A stretch of DNA of 64,000 nt from Karalla daura (lineage: Eukaryota; Chordata; Actinopteri; Chaetodontiformes; Leiognathidae), in the NCBI GenBank assembly GCA_029224185.1, contig CM055195.1:1976317-2040316 (forward strand), read 5' to 3'. This document shows, piece after piece, positions 11,061 to 26,654 of the stretch. The translations under genes were made by a program, and so were the position numbers. The notes beneath the pieces are model-generated. The model had not been told where the DNA came from, made no database searches, and worked only from the letters and a program-made list of their open reading frames with translations. Positions within the stretch are counted from its first letter, which is position 1, and every line of letters begins with the position of its first letter.

Positions 11061-13555
11061 AGCCGTCGCAGCCTGCCAGACAGAAAGGTGAAGTCTTCAC
11101 ATTGTTCTGTGTCTGCTGTGTTTGACCAGCCGTTCATGAAGCTCATCCAGTTTATTATCAAGGATGACCGAACAAAAGCAAACATTCGACATCACAACAG
11201 CTCTGATTCTAATTGGCTTTACTTTACATATTACACGCCAAGGTTACCAATTACTGTCATTATCAGCTTGAAACAGAACAGCTGACCGTATTGAAATGGA
11301 GAGCACACGCCCTGAGCCTTATTAAGTCCCTGTAATAGAAGAGCAGATCCAAATCAACACATGGTTCCAGGCAAATGAGTTTGGTTGTGTTGCATGTCGA
11401 TGGAGGTGAGGCTGCAGCTCTGGTTTCATATCCATCTGCGAACCACGAGGCGACTGTTAATTCTCAGACTGAATCCTTGAGGGAGCGAGGAGCAGTCAGT
11501 GCCCAGCAGCTCCAACCTGTCTCTGAAGTATTCCCTGTGTGGGCAGAATGAACCGCAGCAGGGATTGAGTCATTAAACCATGTTGCCACCATCTGCTCCC
11601 AGAGCCACTGGGTTTACATTCTCCTACACCCACACCGCTCAGTCCTCCACACTGGTTTCCATTTAAATCACTTTCTCTGCATAATCGTTTGGGGAGAAAA
11701 TTGTTATTTTTACCTATTAGAGGTTGACTGGTGGCCAGAGAAGCACGGGCACCGTCGTGTTGGAGGAGGTTTGTCTGGTGGGTGGTTCTCATCGATACGT
11801 CCTCAAGCTGCCCTCTCAAACACCATCACTCCAATGCTGCTTCATAGAAGTGATGAAAAAGGGCAAAGTTCAGACTTAAATTTGCAAGGAATCCATAAGT
11901 AATAATGAGTGTATGTTGGGAGGCGAGGAAGAAACATTGCATTGTTTTTCAGCACAAACTCTTTAACCTTTAAAGCTCTGAGGGTGCAAAACATTTGCAT
12001 GCTTTATACAGAGAAACGTATTTACATATGGTGAAGTCAGGCAACAGTGGGGTCATTTGCATAAAGTTGCTATAAAAAACTTGCCTCCCCTGTCCTCATC
12101 TCATTATTCTCTATACATTTATTTTGATCAGTTTTAGAAATGTTCTCGTTGAGATGTTAACTTCTCTAACGTGTCCAAGGTGAAAAGTAAGAATCTAATC
12201 AAACTAATGATGAGAAATCACAGCGGCCTGCAGAGGAGCAGCGTGACATGTTTGAACATACGAGTTTGTCCCCTCAACACAAACAGAAAGTTGGAAGATC
12301 CTCCAGCGTCTGTCAGAGTTTGTCAGAACTGTAACAATAATAAATTATCTGTGGAAAGAACCCGAGTTATTACATGAGGCTCTGTTCAGAACGCTTCAAA
12401 CGCTCCGTGCAACACTTGTTTATGAAATGAGGTGCGACAAAATAAATCTCACCCTGAGAAGTTGTTTCCGTTTCCTGACATTTTAAGGACAAACGGATTG
12501 ATTCATCAGGGAAATATAATCAGCAAATAATGAATGAAAACGAGCTGTAGCTGCAGCCCACGCAGCACATCTCACACTGGACTGATTACAGTGTGGCTTC
12601 ACTCAGGGAGGCACAGCTGGAGGGAAAGTCCATTAGGATGCAGTGTTTTTCCACACGCCTCCCCTCACTTACCTTCTCTTACTCTGCCCTCGCTGAAAAA
12701 ACAAGCAATGGACACGATTCAGCTGCCAACAAGGTCCTGACGGGTCTCCGTCCAGCGCAGCCTGTGTGACTCCAATAACTCGTCGTCTTCTGAATCTAAA
12801 TGTCTGAATCTGTGCATTTCCTCCTCAGTTCCACTGAAGAGGGAGTGACTGGCTATCAAACTGGCCTGAGATGAGCCTTCTGCTTTCTCGCTGTTTTTAT
12901 ACATTTTAAACTCTTTTATTCTCTGTCCTCATCTCATCTATTTCACTTATGTGGGTTTACGCTGCTTTCACATGTCATTGGAATTGTGGCAAATTAGATT
13001 AAAAGGAGGGAAAACAAAGGATGGAAAATGAATTTCTGATGGAATCTGCAGACATGTGAACTCTATGTGTGTATGTCTGTGTAAATGTGACCCTGAAGCC
13101 TCGCTGGCCACACACCAGTTGAGGAGGATGCTGCACTGGTGTTTTTGCAGCCTCCACCAGTCAGCTGTCAGCGAGCAGGCAGCTGTGATGACAGTCTGCT
13201 TATTTCCTGCCAGCGCTGACCCATTTAACAACCCACCAGTCATGCTAATCAATCCTATAATTAATTTTGCAGAGGGAGCCGGAGCCGGGTCAGGGTTCTC
13301 GCTATGACGGGGGCTGTCCTCCGCTCGGTGGAAGCACAGCGCTGCCACATTAATCCTCTGTTTACCTGCGGCCGCTCTGCCACTAATGGGACGGACCTCA
13401 GCGGGAGCTGTTTGTTGTTTCGCTCCTCTTGGCTTATTTGCTTCAGTGAGGAACGATGTTGATTTGTTAAAGGAGCCATTTAGAAGAGCTCGTCACCCTC
13501 TGAATGTGCTTCACAGCTCTGTGCTTTAACTGTACAGCTGTGTCAGCCAGCTCAG

Positions 13556-15616
<2,061 letters not shown>

Positions 15617-15733
15617 ATGGGCGGCAACGAGGGAAGCAGAACTTCAGCCAACCAGGAGGAGGTGATCAGTGGCACGAACAGCAGACTCTTTGCTGAGAGC
15701 CACCTCCGTCACTCCAGCCTAAAACCACAATAA
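15617..15733 (+). other. short open frame with coding-like codon choice (38 codons)
   Basis: ATG with G at -3 and G at +4 opens MGGNEGSRTSANQEEV and ends at tandem TAA TAA. An in-frame TGA lies 24 bases upstream (15593-15595). Codons are those favoured in fish genes (GGC, AAC, GAG, CAG, ATC, CTC, CAC). The sequence CCTCCACAG just before it could act as a splice acceptor. A Met-Gly-Gly start is compatible with N-myristoylation. I do not recognise the peptide, and at this length chance is a serious alternative. Confidence 0.18.
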
Positions 15734-16249
15734 TAATACATTCATATACCTGCAGTTTTTAGTAATAGTTTAAAATAGTTTTTTCCCCCAGTTTTTGTTC
15801 CATTTGCTCATCAAAAGTAGGTGTAGCGGATTCCGTTTTGAGATATGCTTTTAAGCTTTTTTTTTTCAGTAAAGTATGAAAATAGTTGAATTAAAAAACA
15901 ATCATAAAGGTCTTTCCAGGGAAATGTGCGGCAGATTCATTAGACAGCTCAACATCCTCAGAGGGACATGCAGTTCATCTTGTTCACATGCTGCTCGTGA
16001 GAAACAGTGTTGATGCAAGAACGTCTGTTTGTTGATGAGGACAAAGAAGAGAGAGATGGAAGAGAGAACATCTCCTGGATGAACACATGCCATCCTTTAC
16101 AACAAAGAGAAAACTGTGCAAAAACTATGAAGAAAATATATTATTTCTACTTGTGATATTTATGTTATGACAATATTAGCACACTATCACATTTCATTAC
16201 GTTAACCTTTTTACGACTAACATAATAGCCAGCAAATCACGTATTAACT

Positions 16250-16255
<6 letters not shown>
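15734..16255. other. AT-rich non-coding stretch
   Basis: No gene or recognisable element. Includes T-rich runs near 15857-15868. Confidence 0.5.

Positions 16256-16305
<50 letters not shown>
16256..16305. repeat. TA dinucleotide microsatellite
   Basis: About 25 uninterrupted TA units. Confidence 0.97.
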
Positions 16306-16306
<1 letters not shown>

Positions 16307-16453
16307 TGTATCATTGGCATTGAGTGATTACATTATTGGCAGTTGTCCCGTTTTGAGTTGCTACACACGCGATGACGTTTCTTCAGAATAATAACGAACC
16401 AGGGAACACACATTGATCACTGCAGCCATTAGCAGCTGCAGCCTGTTCTTCAG

Positions 16454-16510
<57 letters not shown>
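16454..16510. repeat. CT dinucleotide microsatellite
   Basis: About 28 CT units with a single CC interruption, followed directly by CAGAG. The pyrimidine tract resembles a splice acceptor but no open exon follows. Confidence 0.97.
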
Positions 16511-16511
16511 C

Positions 16512-18150
16512 AGAGCGCAGGTCCTGGACCAGCAGAAGTTAGATCTCAGCTAGAACTGGAGACTGAATAATTAAAATACTGTGTGGAAATCCGGGTTGTC
16601 GAGGTCAAACAGTATTACAACGAGTGTAAACCTTTTGCTCCTAACAAGCAGTTTACATAGACAGTTCACAGAGGGTGTTTCTAAAAAGAGGCAACACATT
16701 TATGTGAGATGAAAAGAAAAAAGAAGAAAGAAAGAATCGTCTCATTTGAAGTGGTTGAGATCCTGGTTTGGAACAAAAGACCTCAAACATACATGGGAGA
16801 AAGAGAGCGACCGGGTTCATGGATGAGTGAAGAGCTTTCTCTGGCCTTGACACTGTGATTAATCCCTCACTTTGCCCAAACCGGGGATGGAAAATGCAGC
16901 TTGAAAAAGAAGCTGCTACAAACTTCTCCACTCATACGTGCGTCTACCTACAGGATCTTCTCTACCTTCCCACAGTGCTCGGGCTTTCATGGCTCTGCCC
17001 AGTTTTCACTTATAGCGCAGCAGAAGTGTGCGCTGGTGTGTTTGTCTGCAGAGATGCTGCCATCTGTGTGTGGTTCTCATTATGCCTGGCTGCAGCGGCT
17101 GACCGCGGGCTGTCCGTCTGTCCACTCTGTCTCAGGAAAACCTTCAGGGTGCTGTTTCTTTTTTTACTAAATTGCCAGGAAAGTTCACAGACTCCAAAAT
17201 GACCTGGTTAATGGGTTAGCGGCCAGAGGTGAAGCATCACAGTAAAATCTTCATTTCATTTGCTGTCGGACAATTAGCGGCCTTCACATCAGGACAAATG
17301 CAACATGGTGTTAATGTACGAGCAGATGGCGGCCATGCTTTGCTTCACTGTTCATGACTTTGTCCTTGTGCGTTTGTTTAGTGTTTGTGCTCAAAGGCTG
17401 CATCAGAGATTACCCTTTTGCCTGTAATTACTCTGACTATTGATGCTTCTGATTGCTCGAATGTTTTAAAGCAATTACAGCACACTTGCATGAGAGGTCT
17501 TGACACGTCATGTCGTTTATATTTAGCTAATGAGCTACGAGAGTATACGAATATAAAAAAGAGAGGGGACAGGATGCCTAGAAATTCAGGAAAAAGTTAC
17601 TAATGACTGTTTCTCAAAACAAGCTGCTGGGCCGATGAAGAGTTAGTTAATTAGAGCAAATTACAGCCTCTGCTGCCAGCAGTTTGTACCGTAACTGGGT
17701 TTATACCTGTGAGATGAAACCACAGCGAGCTGTTAAAAAAGTATTGTCTCTAATGGGGGAGAATGTTTTTCATGGTGTTCAGGGTTTTTACAGAACTTAA
17801 ACACTCAGACAATCATCTGAACCACAGCTGCAGAGTTCTCCACTTCCTCCATTTTTACATTTTCATCTTGAAGGTTTAAATTCAGCTTAAGGACAGAGGA
17901 GCAGACTGAACTGTTTCTGCATCAGAATCACAACTTCGGAGTGTCAGTTGTGAGGGAAACAATAAATATGTTTCATTTAGTGGATTCTCGTCCCCAGTGT
18001 GTTAGGGAAGGACTCGATGCTCTGTCACAGTCTGAGAAACAGCAGATATTGAAATCTCACGAATTCAAGAGGCCACCAGCTGCTGAGCCCTCCTCTCAGG
18101 CAATAAGATTCTGGTCCCACTGTCCTGCTGTCTAAACAGCCAATGGCTAG

Positions 18151-18153
<3 letters not shown>
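16512..18153. other. non-coding stretch
   Basis: No gene recognised. Open frames near 16.65-17.2 kb overlap on both strands and have no family features. Confidence 0.5.

Positions 18154-18198
<45 letters not shown>
18154..18198. repeat. GT microsatellite (first of six alternating CA/TG arrays)
   Basis: About 21 GT units with one C interruption at the right end. Confidence 0.97.
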
Positions 18199-18387
18199 AT
18201 GAAAGGTTTGGGGGAGGTTGTGATCAGAAAGAGACAGTCTGAGCTGCAGTTGTGGTGATTTTTGCTGTCGCCTCTGGTCAGTGGGAGCTGCAGCTCATTC
18301 CAGTGTCTAACTGAGGCAATCTCCGCCAGGAGACTCTCCAGAGCTCCTGGGGATCCACTTAACATGAACCTAATCCTCCCCGGACAG

Positions 18388-18406
18388 CCCCCCCCACCCC
18401 CCCCTT

Positions 18407-18447
<41 letters not shown>
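18388..18447. repeat. C8-A-C8 tract followed by CA microsatellite
   Basis: Two 8-cytosine runs (18388-18395, 18397-18404), then about 19 CA units from 18409. It is complementary in orientation to the GT array about 210 bp upstream, so a transcript through both could pair. Confidence 0.96.
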
Positions 18448-18449
<2 letters not shown>

Positions 18450-20392
18450 CTCCACTATGCAGCAGGAGGTGAGTGGGTGTCCGAGGGGATTTATATGCAA
18501 ATGAGGAAACCTCTGTCGCCGTGTTCTCGCTCATAGATGGCGATTCCGCTTCCCTTCTTCCAACTTTATCAGCAGTGACGGACGTTTCAGGGAAAATGGA
18601 ACGAGACGCACACACTCTGCTCCACGCCTGCAGCTGCAGCCGCTCAGGGCTGGGATGGTGCTTTAGAAGAGATTTGACGGACAGAAATATACATGCGCAT
18701 GTAGGCGTGTTTTCATTATTTTGTGATTGTCTGAAACTAAGATTTACAATTTTGGTTTCTTGGAATCTGCTTTTTGGCAGCACCTCGGGGCAAACCAAAG
18801 ACTTGCTTACACTGTTGTACTGTGTATGTTCTGTTGTCCAGTGTCGGGTTCATTCATTAGATTGGATTTTACATGTTTTAGGGTGTAGAGACATGGTTGC
18901 TAGGCCTTCTATTACTCCTAACATGTCTTATTGTAGGTGCTAACAGTGAAGGTGAGAAAGCTGATGAAATGTATTCGCTTCATCACCAGTTCATCGTCGG
19001 CTCTTTGGAATGTTTTCCTGAATAACTGTGGAGAATTAGTCTAATTCACATGCCCTTCAGAAGTTCCCCGACATGTCGTTTCCATTTATTATGAACTCTC
19101 CTCTCTCCAGCAGCAGCCACCGTTCACCCCCCATATCAAAGATGAACAAAAACGAATTATAAAAAAAACTTTAATTAAGTAAAACTTTTAGCCCCTGGCT
19201 ACAGCTTTTTTTTATTATGCAAAGGTTACCTTGACAAGATTCATGATCCCTCTTTGCTGTTTTGAGAGTTTGACAAACGAGGCCCTGGGAGCGAGTGTGA
19301 GGGCTACGTGCATGTATCCGCTGTGCACGTCCGTGTTGTTAGCACCCATTGATCCCCATTAATCCACTAAAAATAAACACGTCTATGTGCCGTGTGCAGC
19401 CGCGTCTCTGTTCTGGCTCACAGATCTGTTGACGATAATCTGTTGGCAGCTCGCACGCGCTCCGCTCGCCTGCTGCCAGCTCCCCAGATGTGGCGGTAAT
19501 AAGACGTGTCACACTGATGCCAGCCAATCAGAGGCCAAGCGCACAGGGACGCTGTGTCTCCCTCATGAATGTACTCATGCCTAAACACCAGTTGGCAACT
19601 GCTTCGATGGTCAAAAATCACTCATTTGGTTGTTCCACAGTTTAAACCTCGGCCCTCACATCTGCTCCCCAGGTGGGGCGATGCTGTGGTCATTTACCGG
19701 AGGAGAGGTCCAGGCCTCCGTGTCCAGAGCTCACATATTTACATGCAGATTTAGTGCTGTTTTCCCTCAGTCAGTTAGACCCACAATGTGGCGGTGCACG
19801 AGCCCAGATGGAGCTGGACCCACATATTTCCATCCACTGAACCTGCACTGAGATCAGCTAATGTGAGACTTTGTAGGGCTAAATGTCACTGAGACACTGC
19901 AGAGACGCCATCTTTCCTGGACACGGCTACACGGCTGCACCTTCAGAGAAAACAGGATGAGTTCTCTTAATGTTCTGATCGGTATCTGTAAAACCCAAAC
20001 ACTGTAGCTCGTGGAGCTATGGACCAGGTTTGTACCATAGCTCCATGACCATTATTATAAACAAATGAAGAAGACCATGAGAATTAAACAGTATGAACCA
20101 GATAGCTGAGAGCTGAGCTGTGAGTTCATCTCAGGTCATCCAGGCCACAGTATTTTTCCCTCTAATGTAAATATGATAATATAGAGGTATACTATTGTAT
20201 TGTCTGACAATAATAAATAAGTAATAAGCAATAAATGTGACTTCATAAATAACCTGGTTTCGACCAGGCAGACCCAGGGCTTCTCTGTATGTAGTCTGCG
20301 TATTTCCCCCTTTTCTGTGTGTGTGTTCTCCTCCCAGAGTCAAAAAATAAACATGTTTAGGTCAACTGGGTACTTTAAATTACCCTTAGGCA
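18448..20392. other. non-coding stretch with one clear hairpin
   Basis: No gene. A perfect 11-bp inverted repeat (TGGAGCTATGG at 20012-20022 with its complement at 20035-20045, 12-nt loop) is present. An octamer ATGCAAAT lies near 18494. The segment 19140-19380 is AT-rich and low in repeats. Confidence 0.45.
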
Positions 20393-20419
20393 TGTGTGTG
20401 TGTGTGTGTGTGTGTGTGT
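20393..20419. repeat. TG microsatellite
   Basis: About 13 TG units. Confidence 0.95.
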
Positions 20420-20492
20420 CCTGTGATGGATTAGAGACAGACAGTGAAATGTAAACCCATCTTTATTTGCTTCCCCTTATTCGCAATATAGT

Positions 20493-20540
20493 GTGATATG
20501 TGATATAATGTGATATAATGTGATATAATGTGAGATAATG
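20493..20540. repeat. 10-bp tandem repeat TGATATAATG
   Basis: Four near-identical 10-bp copies, the last with a G change (TGAGATAATG). A partial copy precedes them. Confidence 0.9.
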
Positions 20541-20734
20541 TACTAGAGTAGGTGAGATGTTTGTGCAGAGCTGCATGCTGCAGCTCCTGCTCGTGAGCAC
20601 CTCCTCCTCAGTCACTCAGCTCCCAAAGCGCCTGTCACACAAAGACACTGAGCATGTCACCAGCCGGGCACTTTTAATGTGGGCTGAGATTAGAAATAAA
20701 GAGGTGAGGAGCTGCAGGGGGAGAAAGCATTTCA

Positions 20735-20836
<102 letters not shown>

Positions 20837-21309
20837 AGTGTAGTGTGAGAGCTGCTGCTGCCTTGGCCAGGCACCTCTGTGGAGGAGCTATTATTCCAGA
20901 TTATTCCAGCCTGTCTGCACACACTCCCTGCTTTGCTGCAGAGGATGCGCATCGAGAAGAGCTCGTGCAGCCTCTGAAGAGCGAGAACACATCAGACGAG
21001 GCTTCGTACATCTTTTATGAATCTGTGTGACATCGCCCCGGTGACAACTTAAATGAAGCTTCTTATTCAGCTCCTCATCAGCACAACTGTCCAAAGAGTC
21101 TGTTCAACTGTCAGTCGATATGAGAACTGGCATCAGTGATGACACACAAACTCCAATATTTGTCCCTATTCTCCTTTAAAAGAGAACTGACTGAGTTGTT
21201 TAATTAAAAAAATGAATATTTTAACTTGCCTCCTGCTGTGATCTTCACTACTGAGCTGATATAAGACTGAGTGGCTTCCTGCCCATCTCAGTGTCTCAGA
21301 GTTTGTCAG

Positions 21310-21312
<3 letters not shown>

Positions 21313-21369
<57 letters not shown>

Positions 21370-21375
21370 GTGTGT
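21313..21375. repeat. TG microsatellite, about 31 copies
   Basis: TG run with one C interruption near the right end. Confidence 0.97.
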
Positions 21376-21540
21376 TGAATGCAGCATGCAGCTGCAGTAC
21401 CAGACTATATTCAATGCTGAAAACTCCAAAATGCGAGGCAGTAAGGTGAGGTGTGATGAATCACCTGCACCTCCTCCCTCTGCCTGCATGCGCTCACCTG
21501 GGAGAGACGATCAAACAAGAAAATCTGATCGGTAACGTTT

Positions 21541-23103
21541 GATATGCAGTGCATGATGGCCAGGTGGATGGACACGCAGCTCAGACCAGATCAAATCCAT
21601 TGTGCAAATGAAGAGAAATTCAAGCCAGACGCGGCTGGTCGCTCCTCAGCATTGTACCGTTATTTGTATCCGAGGTGATAAATTATCGCCACGACAGGTG
21701 CAACCACGGCCTGAGATTTATTGGTTTTCACGAAGGTCATTTGTCTTTCTTCACGTTTGTTAATAGGATTTCCCGAAAAAGATTTAACTTTGCATCTCAT
21801 CATAATCCAATTATAATGTGCATGTTTGACTTGTGGCCAATTTGAGATGAAAAACCTCAGATGTCAAGGAGACTCACTCTGTGCTCGCTCACTACAAACA
21901 TTTAGAGACCAGACAATAACTGGACAACTGAGACAATGTCAAAGTACAAGTTAAATATACTACTTACACATATGCTGCATAGCACAACATGACATCAGGC
22001 AGGGTCCAGAGACCCAGTGACCCTGGCATTAGTATTACTGCCATTAGTATTACTGCCATAGAGCATGAGTGGCCTGTACTGTACGGGTCCTCCTCTCTCT
22101 GCTCTGTTCGGTTATTCATTTGCAGAGGTCGTCATTTTGTTCTCAGGATTTACCCTGTAATAGGTGCATGAGTCTGCTCTTTAAAAAAGTCTTATCTGTA
22201 TTTGAGGCTGAATAAATCCATTATTGTGCAGCGTTTAAGTGGATCCCCCACTTCCTCCATTACTCTCACAGTTTGGACCCTGGGCTCGGAGCACTCTGCT
22301 GTATGTCTGACATGAGACGGGGAACTAGTGGCTCTCTGAGAGCAGTTTTCTGTGCTGGTGATTGCTTGTGAATGCGCTTGTTGTTGGCAGGTACAAAGAG
22401 CGGATGATACGCCAGTCTCAAGCTTGAATCCAGCTCGCTGTTTTGTGTTTAATTTGGAGACTCTGTGAGACACAAACCATTATCTATCTCCCTCTGATTA
22501 TAGTACAAACAGGCTTTCCAACAAGCTCCTGGCGTTAGAAATGATTCTTATGAAAACTGCAGCATTTCCACTTTAATTCAAATGCAAGTCACTGTCGAGT
22601 CTTATGAATCCTTGAAAATAAAAAATAAAAAATGGCAAAAGGATAAAAGATAAACCTCAAACAAAACAGAGTGCAGATGAAAGTAACGTAGCAACTTGGT
22701 GGAGGCTCTCGGAGCTCCACGCGGATCATCTGTGGACTGATCCCTGTTTGTCAGGATCTGCTGGCCTCGTGTGGATGCTGCAGCTCTTTGAGTCAGCCTC
22801 CATCACCAGAGTCTCTGCTGGCTGCCAGTGTGTGCTCACACTTCAGAGGCCATCGTGGCGCTGAAGCCAGAAACATACGACTTCAGTGTGAGCACCAGTC
22901 CAAGTATAAGGAGTTTTCTAAACAGTATTTGAAGTATTCAAAGAAGCCAATAACAGACGGGAGCTGTATTCAGTGTTTGCTGCTGGACATGCTGAGAGGC
23001 TCCAACAATGAACACTTAACAATGTTCTCCCTCATGAAATTTTTCAGTCAATTTTAGTTCTGTGATCTTGTGATGAGGTGGACACTTGAAAATCCCTTTT
23101 CAA
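21541..23103. other. non-coding stretch, possible regulatory segment
   Basis: 21541-21840 is low in repeats and has a near-palindrome GGTGATAAATTATCGCC at 21674-21690 (two facing GATAA words), a CAGGTG E-box and AATTATAAT words. Two 15-bp copies of CATTAGTATTACTGC lie at 22027-22059. No gene seen. Confidence 0.35.
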
Positions 23104-23107
23104 CACA

Positions 23108-23164
<57 letters not shown>
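23104..23164. repeat. CA microsatellite, about 30 copies
   Basis: CA run with a single T interruption near the left edge. It is the last of the six arrays that alternate TG, CA, TG, CA, TG, CA from 18.15 kb to here. Confidence 0.97.
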
Positions 23165-23167
<3 letters not shown>

Positions 23168-25862
23168 TCAGAGCCTTGAAAACCTTCATGCCATCCTGTA
23201 ACATCTCACGACGTCCTTGCAGCCTCCCGTGGACACCAACAAAAAGATTGTTGCTTTGCTTTCAATCCACTGTGGAGACTTTTCATTCAGCTCAGCCCGG
23301 CTCTGAAACACCAAATTTTCACAATATGCAGATATATATTTGCAAACTAATTTCAGTCCGAGTCTATCTATAAAATTTACGGTGCTATTTAATTCTTATT
23401 GCACCTCCATATCTGCGATGAGATAAGCACTCACTAATTGGCTGTTTCTGCTGGCGCGGATAAATGCCACAGATCAGCAGCCACTGCCGGCTCGCTGGAA
23501 AATAATGAGCTAATAAAGATAAGGATCATGGGAAAATTGCAGATTGGGGACTGCTCATATTCCCTGTGACTGTGGGTGCACATTAAACGCTCTCTTGTGA
23601 AGTAATCACAGACAATCATCCCTTTCTATGGATGCTGCCCACAGATTGAAAGCGATGGCCACATTTGTAATTGCTGAGGTTTATAATATGCGGCGTGGAG
23701 ACCTTGGATGCTGAGACCTTGTCTACTGTATGAAAACTCATTGTTGAAATTTCTTTTCATGCTGAGGCCCCGGCTCCTCCTTACCCTCCATACTCTCAAG
23801 GCTGAAAAGGCCTCGGAGTTGCAGGGCGGATTCCTGCTTCCTTCTGTTTCTTATTTTTTTAAATAAAACTTCTGTATCTCACATGAACTTTTAACATTCA
23901 ACAAAATTACAAAGATCTGTGTTGCTCTGTGTGTTTTATAGTGTGTGTAGCTCACGCAGACCTTCAGCATGTGTGAATTTAATCCTCATAGCAGCAGCCT
24001 TTGTTCAAGTCACCCTGCTTTTTATCAGTTTTTGCAGCACCCTTTCTCCTATTGCTCTATCTGTCAGAGATTTCCCCCCATTGTAATATAGGAGAGCTAA
24101 AGCAATATATTGTGACATATAAACCTTAAGCACCTCTGAAATGGCAGGCCACAGAACAACACCTGAAAACTCCAGGTCGCTGCAAGAAAAGGAAATCTGA
24201 TTTTCAGGTCTTATAAAACGTCTTTTATCACAGGAAACTCCTTCAGACTAAAAATGCTCGGTACAGGGTCCAAATCTACGGTTTCTACACACTTTCCAAC
24301 AGCACATTTACCACTCGCACAGTAGAGCAAAACTGCAGATCTTTCTCTCCGCATGTGAGGAAATATGTTTGTTTTGCACAGATAAAAACAACACAAACCG
24401 AACATATCAGCATTTACAGTGTTGTTTTGTTTCTTTCCAGCACTGGAGAGAAAACGGAACATTAATACTTAATATCTACGAAGCCACATCGCAATAGCAG
24501 GCGAAACATATGCTGCAGAGAACATAATAGTCTAAATTTAATAATCTATTTGACCTTCTTTCCCGGCTGCTCAAAAAGCAGTTGGCGTTTTTACGCTCAC
24601 ACGGCAGCCAGCGTTAGGCCAGTCTTAATCATCTGTATGCCAGAGTGCTCCGTTGTTTTTTCTCTTTTTTACAAATGAAAATGGCACTCACACCCTCCCA
24701 ATTCACATAGCTCACTAGATGTGCCATAAAACAGTGGAATAGCTATAATAAAATAACAGTTGCCTCTGCCATTAGAGTGCTGCAGTGAAATGCCAATGTT
24801 AGATATGATACGAATAAAACTAAGTTTAAAAAAAATAAATAAACTGTCTGACAGTATCCTGAGACATTTCTCTTATGCTGAGATCCGGAGAGAAAGGAAA
24901 TCTCGATCAGGCGGGCGTGAGCATGTGCAGGGTTTAGTGGTGGCAGCCGTCGGTCTGCCCAGCGTGATCCTTGTCTGCTCTGTCAGGTCAGCGCTCACCC
25001 TGTGATCACACACAGTAATAGCAGTCCAAGGACGTCTGGATGCAAAGTGGCCTGATAGACCTGGCAACCGAACATGTTATCAGCAAGAGCTCGACGGGCA
25101 GAAAACTCCAATTGAGAGCAGATGAATAGCCGGCAATTGCCAAGTAACGAGAAACCCAAGAGTCAAGCTGTCTTTGCTCTGCAGGAGGAGGATGCAGGAG
25201 GCAGCACGAGGCGGAAATCTGCCTGGAGGAGACGCTGCTCGAGACCCCAAATCTGCAGAACCAGGACCAGGACCTGCAGCGGGGGCCCAGAATACTACCC
25301 GGATAGTACAGTACATACTCTTCATATTAGCTAGAAAAACTGGAGCTGATAAACAGAGTGTCTGTAAAAGCAGAAAAAATAAATGGAGAATATTAAAAAA
25401 GAAATGACAAGATTGAAGTTGAACACACACTAATTTGTGGACCATTATGTTCATCTGCAGACGAGTTTCTCGGAGAATAAATCTTTGAGAGGAGGTGCTG
25501 CACAGCTTCCCCTTCTGCACATTCCTAAAATAGTCTGTGCTGTGTTGTTGGATTCGGTCTGGTACAAGATGGTGTCATAGAGGAAAATCAGTCCAAGAAA
25601 GATTTTCATATTAAAGCAGAAACCAAGCTGCTCAGCCTCACAGCTGACAGCCTGGCCAGCAAACCTTCCTGCCCAGTTTTAAGGTTTTTACCTCGAGTTG
25701 ATTCCTAAAGAGTCGGCCATTGATCCATGCATTGATTGATCTCTGGTGGTGAAACTGCTTCAGGTTCTCGCATTTAATGTGAAATGGAAGGTGTTGGTTT
25801 GAATGACTGTAACGCTGCATTTCCTTCATTCACTGCTTGAATGAGGGAAATGCACTGTTCTC
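23165..25862. other. non-coding stretch
   Basis: No gene recognised. A 146-codon minus-strand frame near 25.08-25.52 kb is the longest. It is Leu/Ser/Phe-rich with no domain signature and is overlapped by open plus-strand frames in a GC-rich patch (25.18-25.30 kb). Confidence 0.45.
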
Positions 25863-26654
25863 TCTCTACTCTACTCTACTCTACTCTACTCTACTCTACT
25901 CTGCTCTACTCTAATCTACTCTGCTCTACTCTACTCTACTCTACTCTACTCTGCTCTACTCTAATCTACTCTACTCTGCACTACTCTACTCTGCTCTACT
26001 CTAATCTACTCTACTCTGCTCTACTCTGCACTACTCTACTCTACTCTACTCTACTCTACTCTACTCTGCTCTACTCTGCTCTACTCTGCTCTATTCTACT
26101 CTACTCTGCTCTACTCTACTCTACTCTGCTCTACTCTACTCTACTCTACTCTGCTCTACTCTACTCTACTCTACTCTACTCTGCTCTACTCTGCTCTGCT
26201 CTGCTCTGCTCTACTCTGCTCTGCTCTACTCTACTCTGCTCTACTCTACTCTACTCTACTCTGCTCTACTCTGCTCTGCTCTACTCTACTCTACTCTACT
26301 CTACTCTGCTCTACTCTACTCTGCTCTACTCTGCTCTACTCTGCTCTACTCTGCTCTACTGTACTGTACTGTACTGTACTGTACTGTACTGCACTGTACT
26401 GTACTGTACTGTACTGTACTCTACTCTACTCTGCTCTACTCTACTCTGCTCTACTCTGCTCTACTCTACTCTACTCTGTTCTACTCTACTCTACTCTGCT
26501 CTGCTCTACTGTACTGTACTGTACTGTACTGTACTGCACTGTACTGTACTGTACTGTACTGTACTCTACTCTGCTCTGCTCTGCTCTGCTCTACTCTACT
26601 TTGCTCTACTCTACTCTACTCTACTCTACTCTACTCTACTCTACTCTACTCTAC
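25863..26654. repeat. CTACT/CTGCT pentanucleotide array, about 158 units
   Basis: About 790 bp of 5-bp units kept almost entirely in register. Unit types are CTACT (most), CTGCT, a few CTAAT and CTGCA variants, and two blocks of GTACT. The blocks lie at about 26361-26420 (six GTACT, one GCACT, five GTACT) and 26511-26565 (five, one, five). The GCACT units are 145 bp (29 units) apart, which points to duplication inside the array. It gives a 280-codon Leu-Tyr-Ser-Thr frame that is a repeat artefact. Confidence 0.97.

Noticed and set aside
16454..16515. CT array plus CAG as a splice acceptor
   Set aside because: Microsatellite mimics a pyrimidine tract. The sequence after it meets a stop quickly and has no donor.
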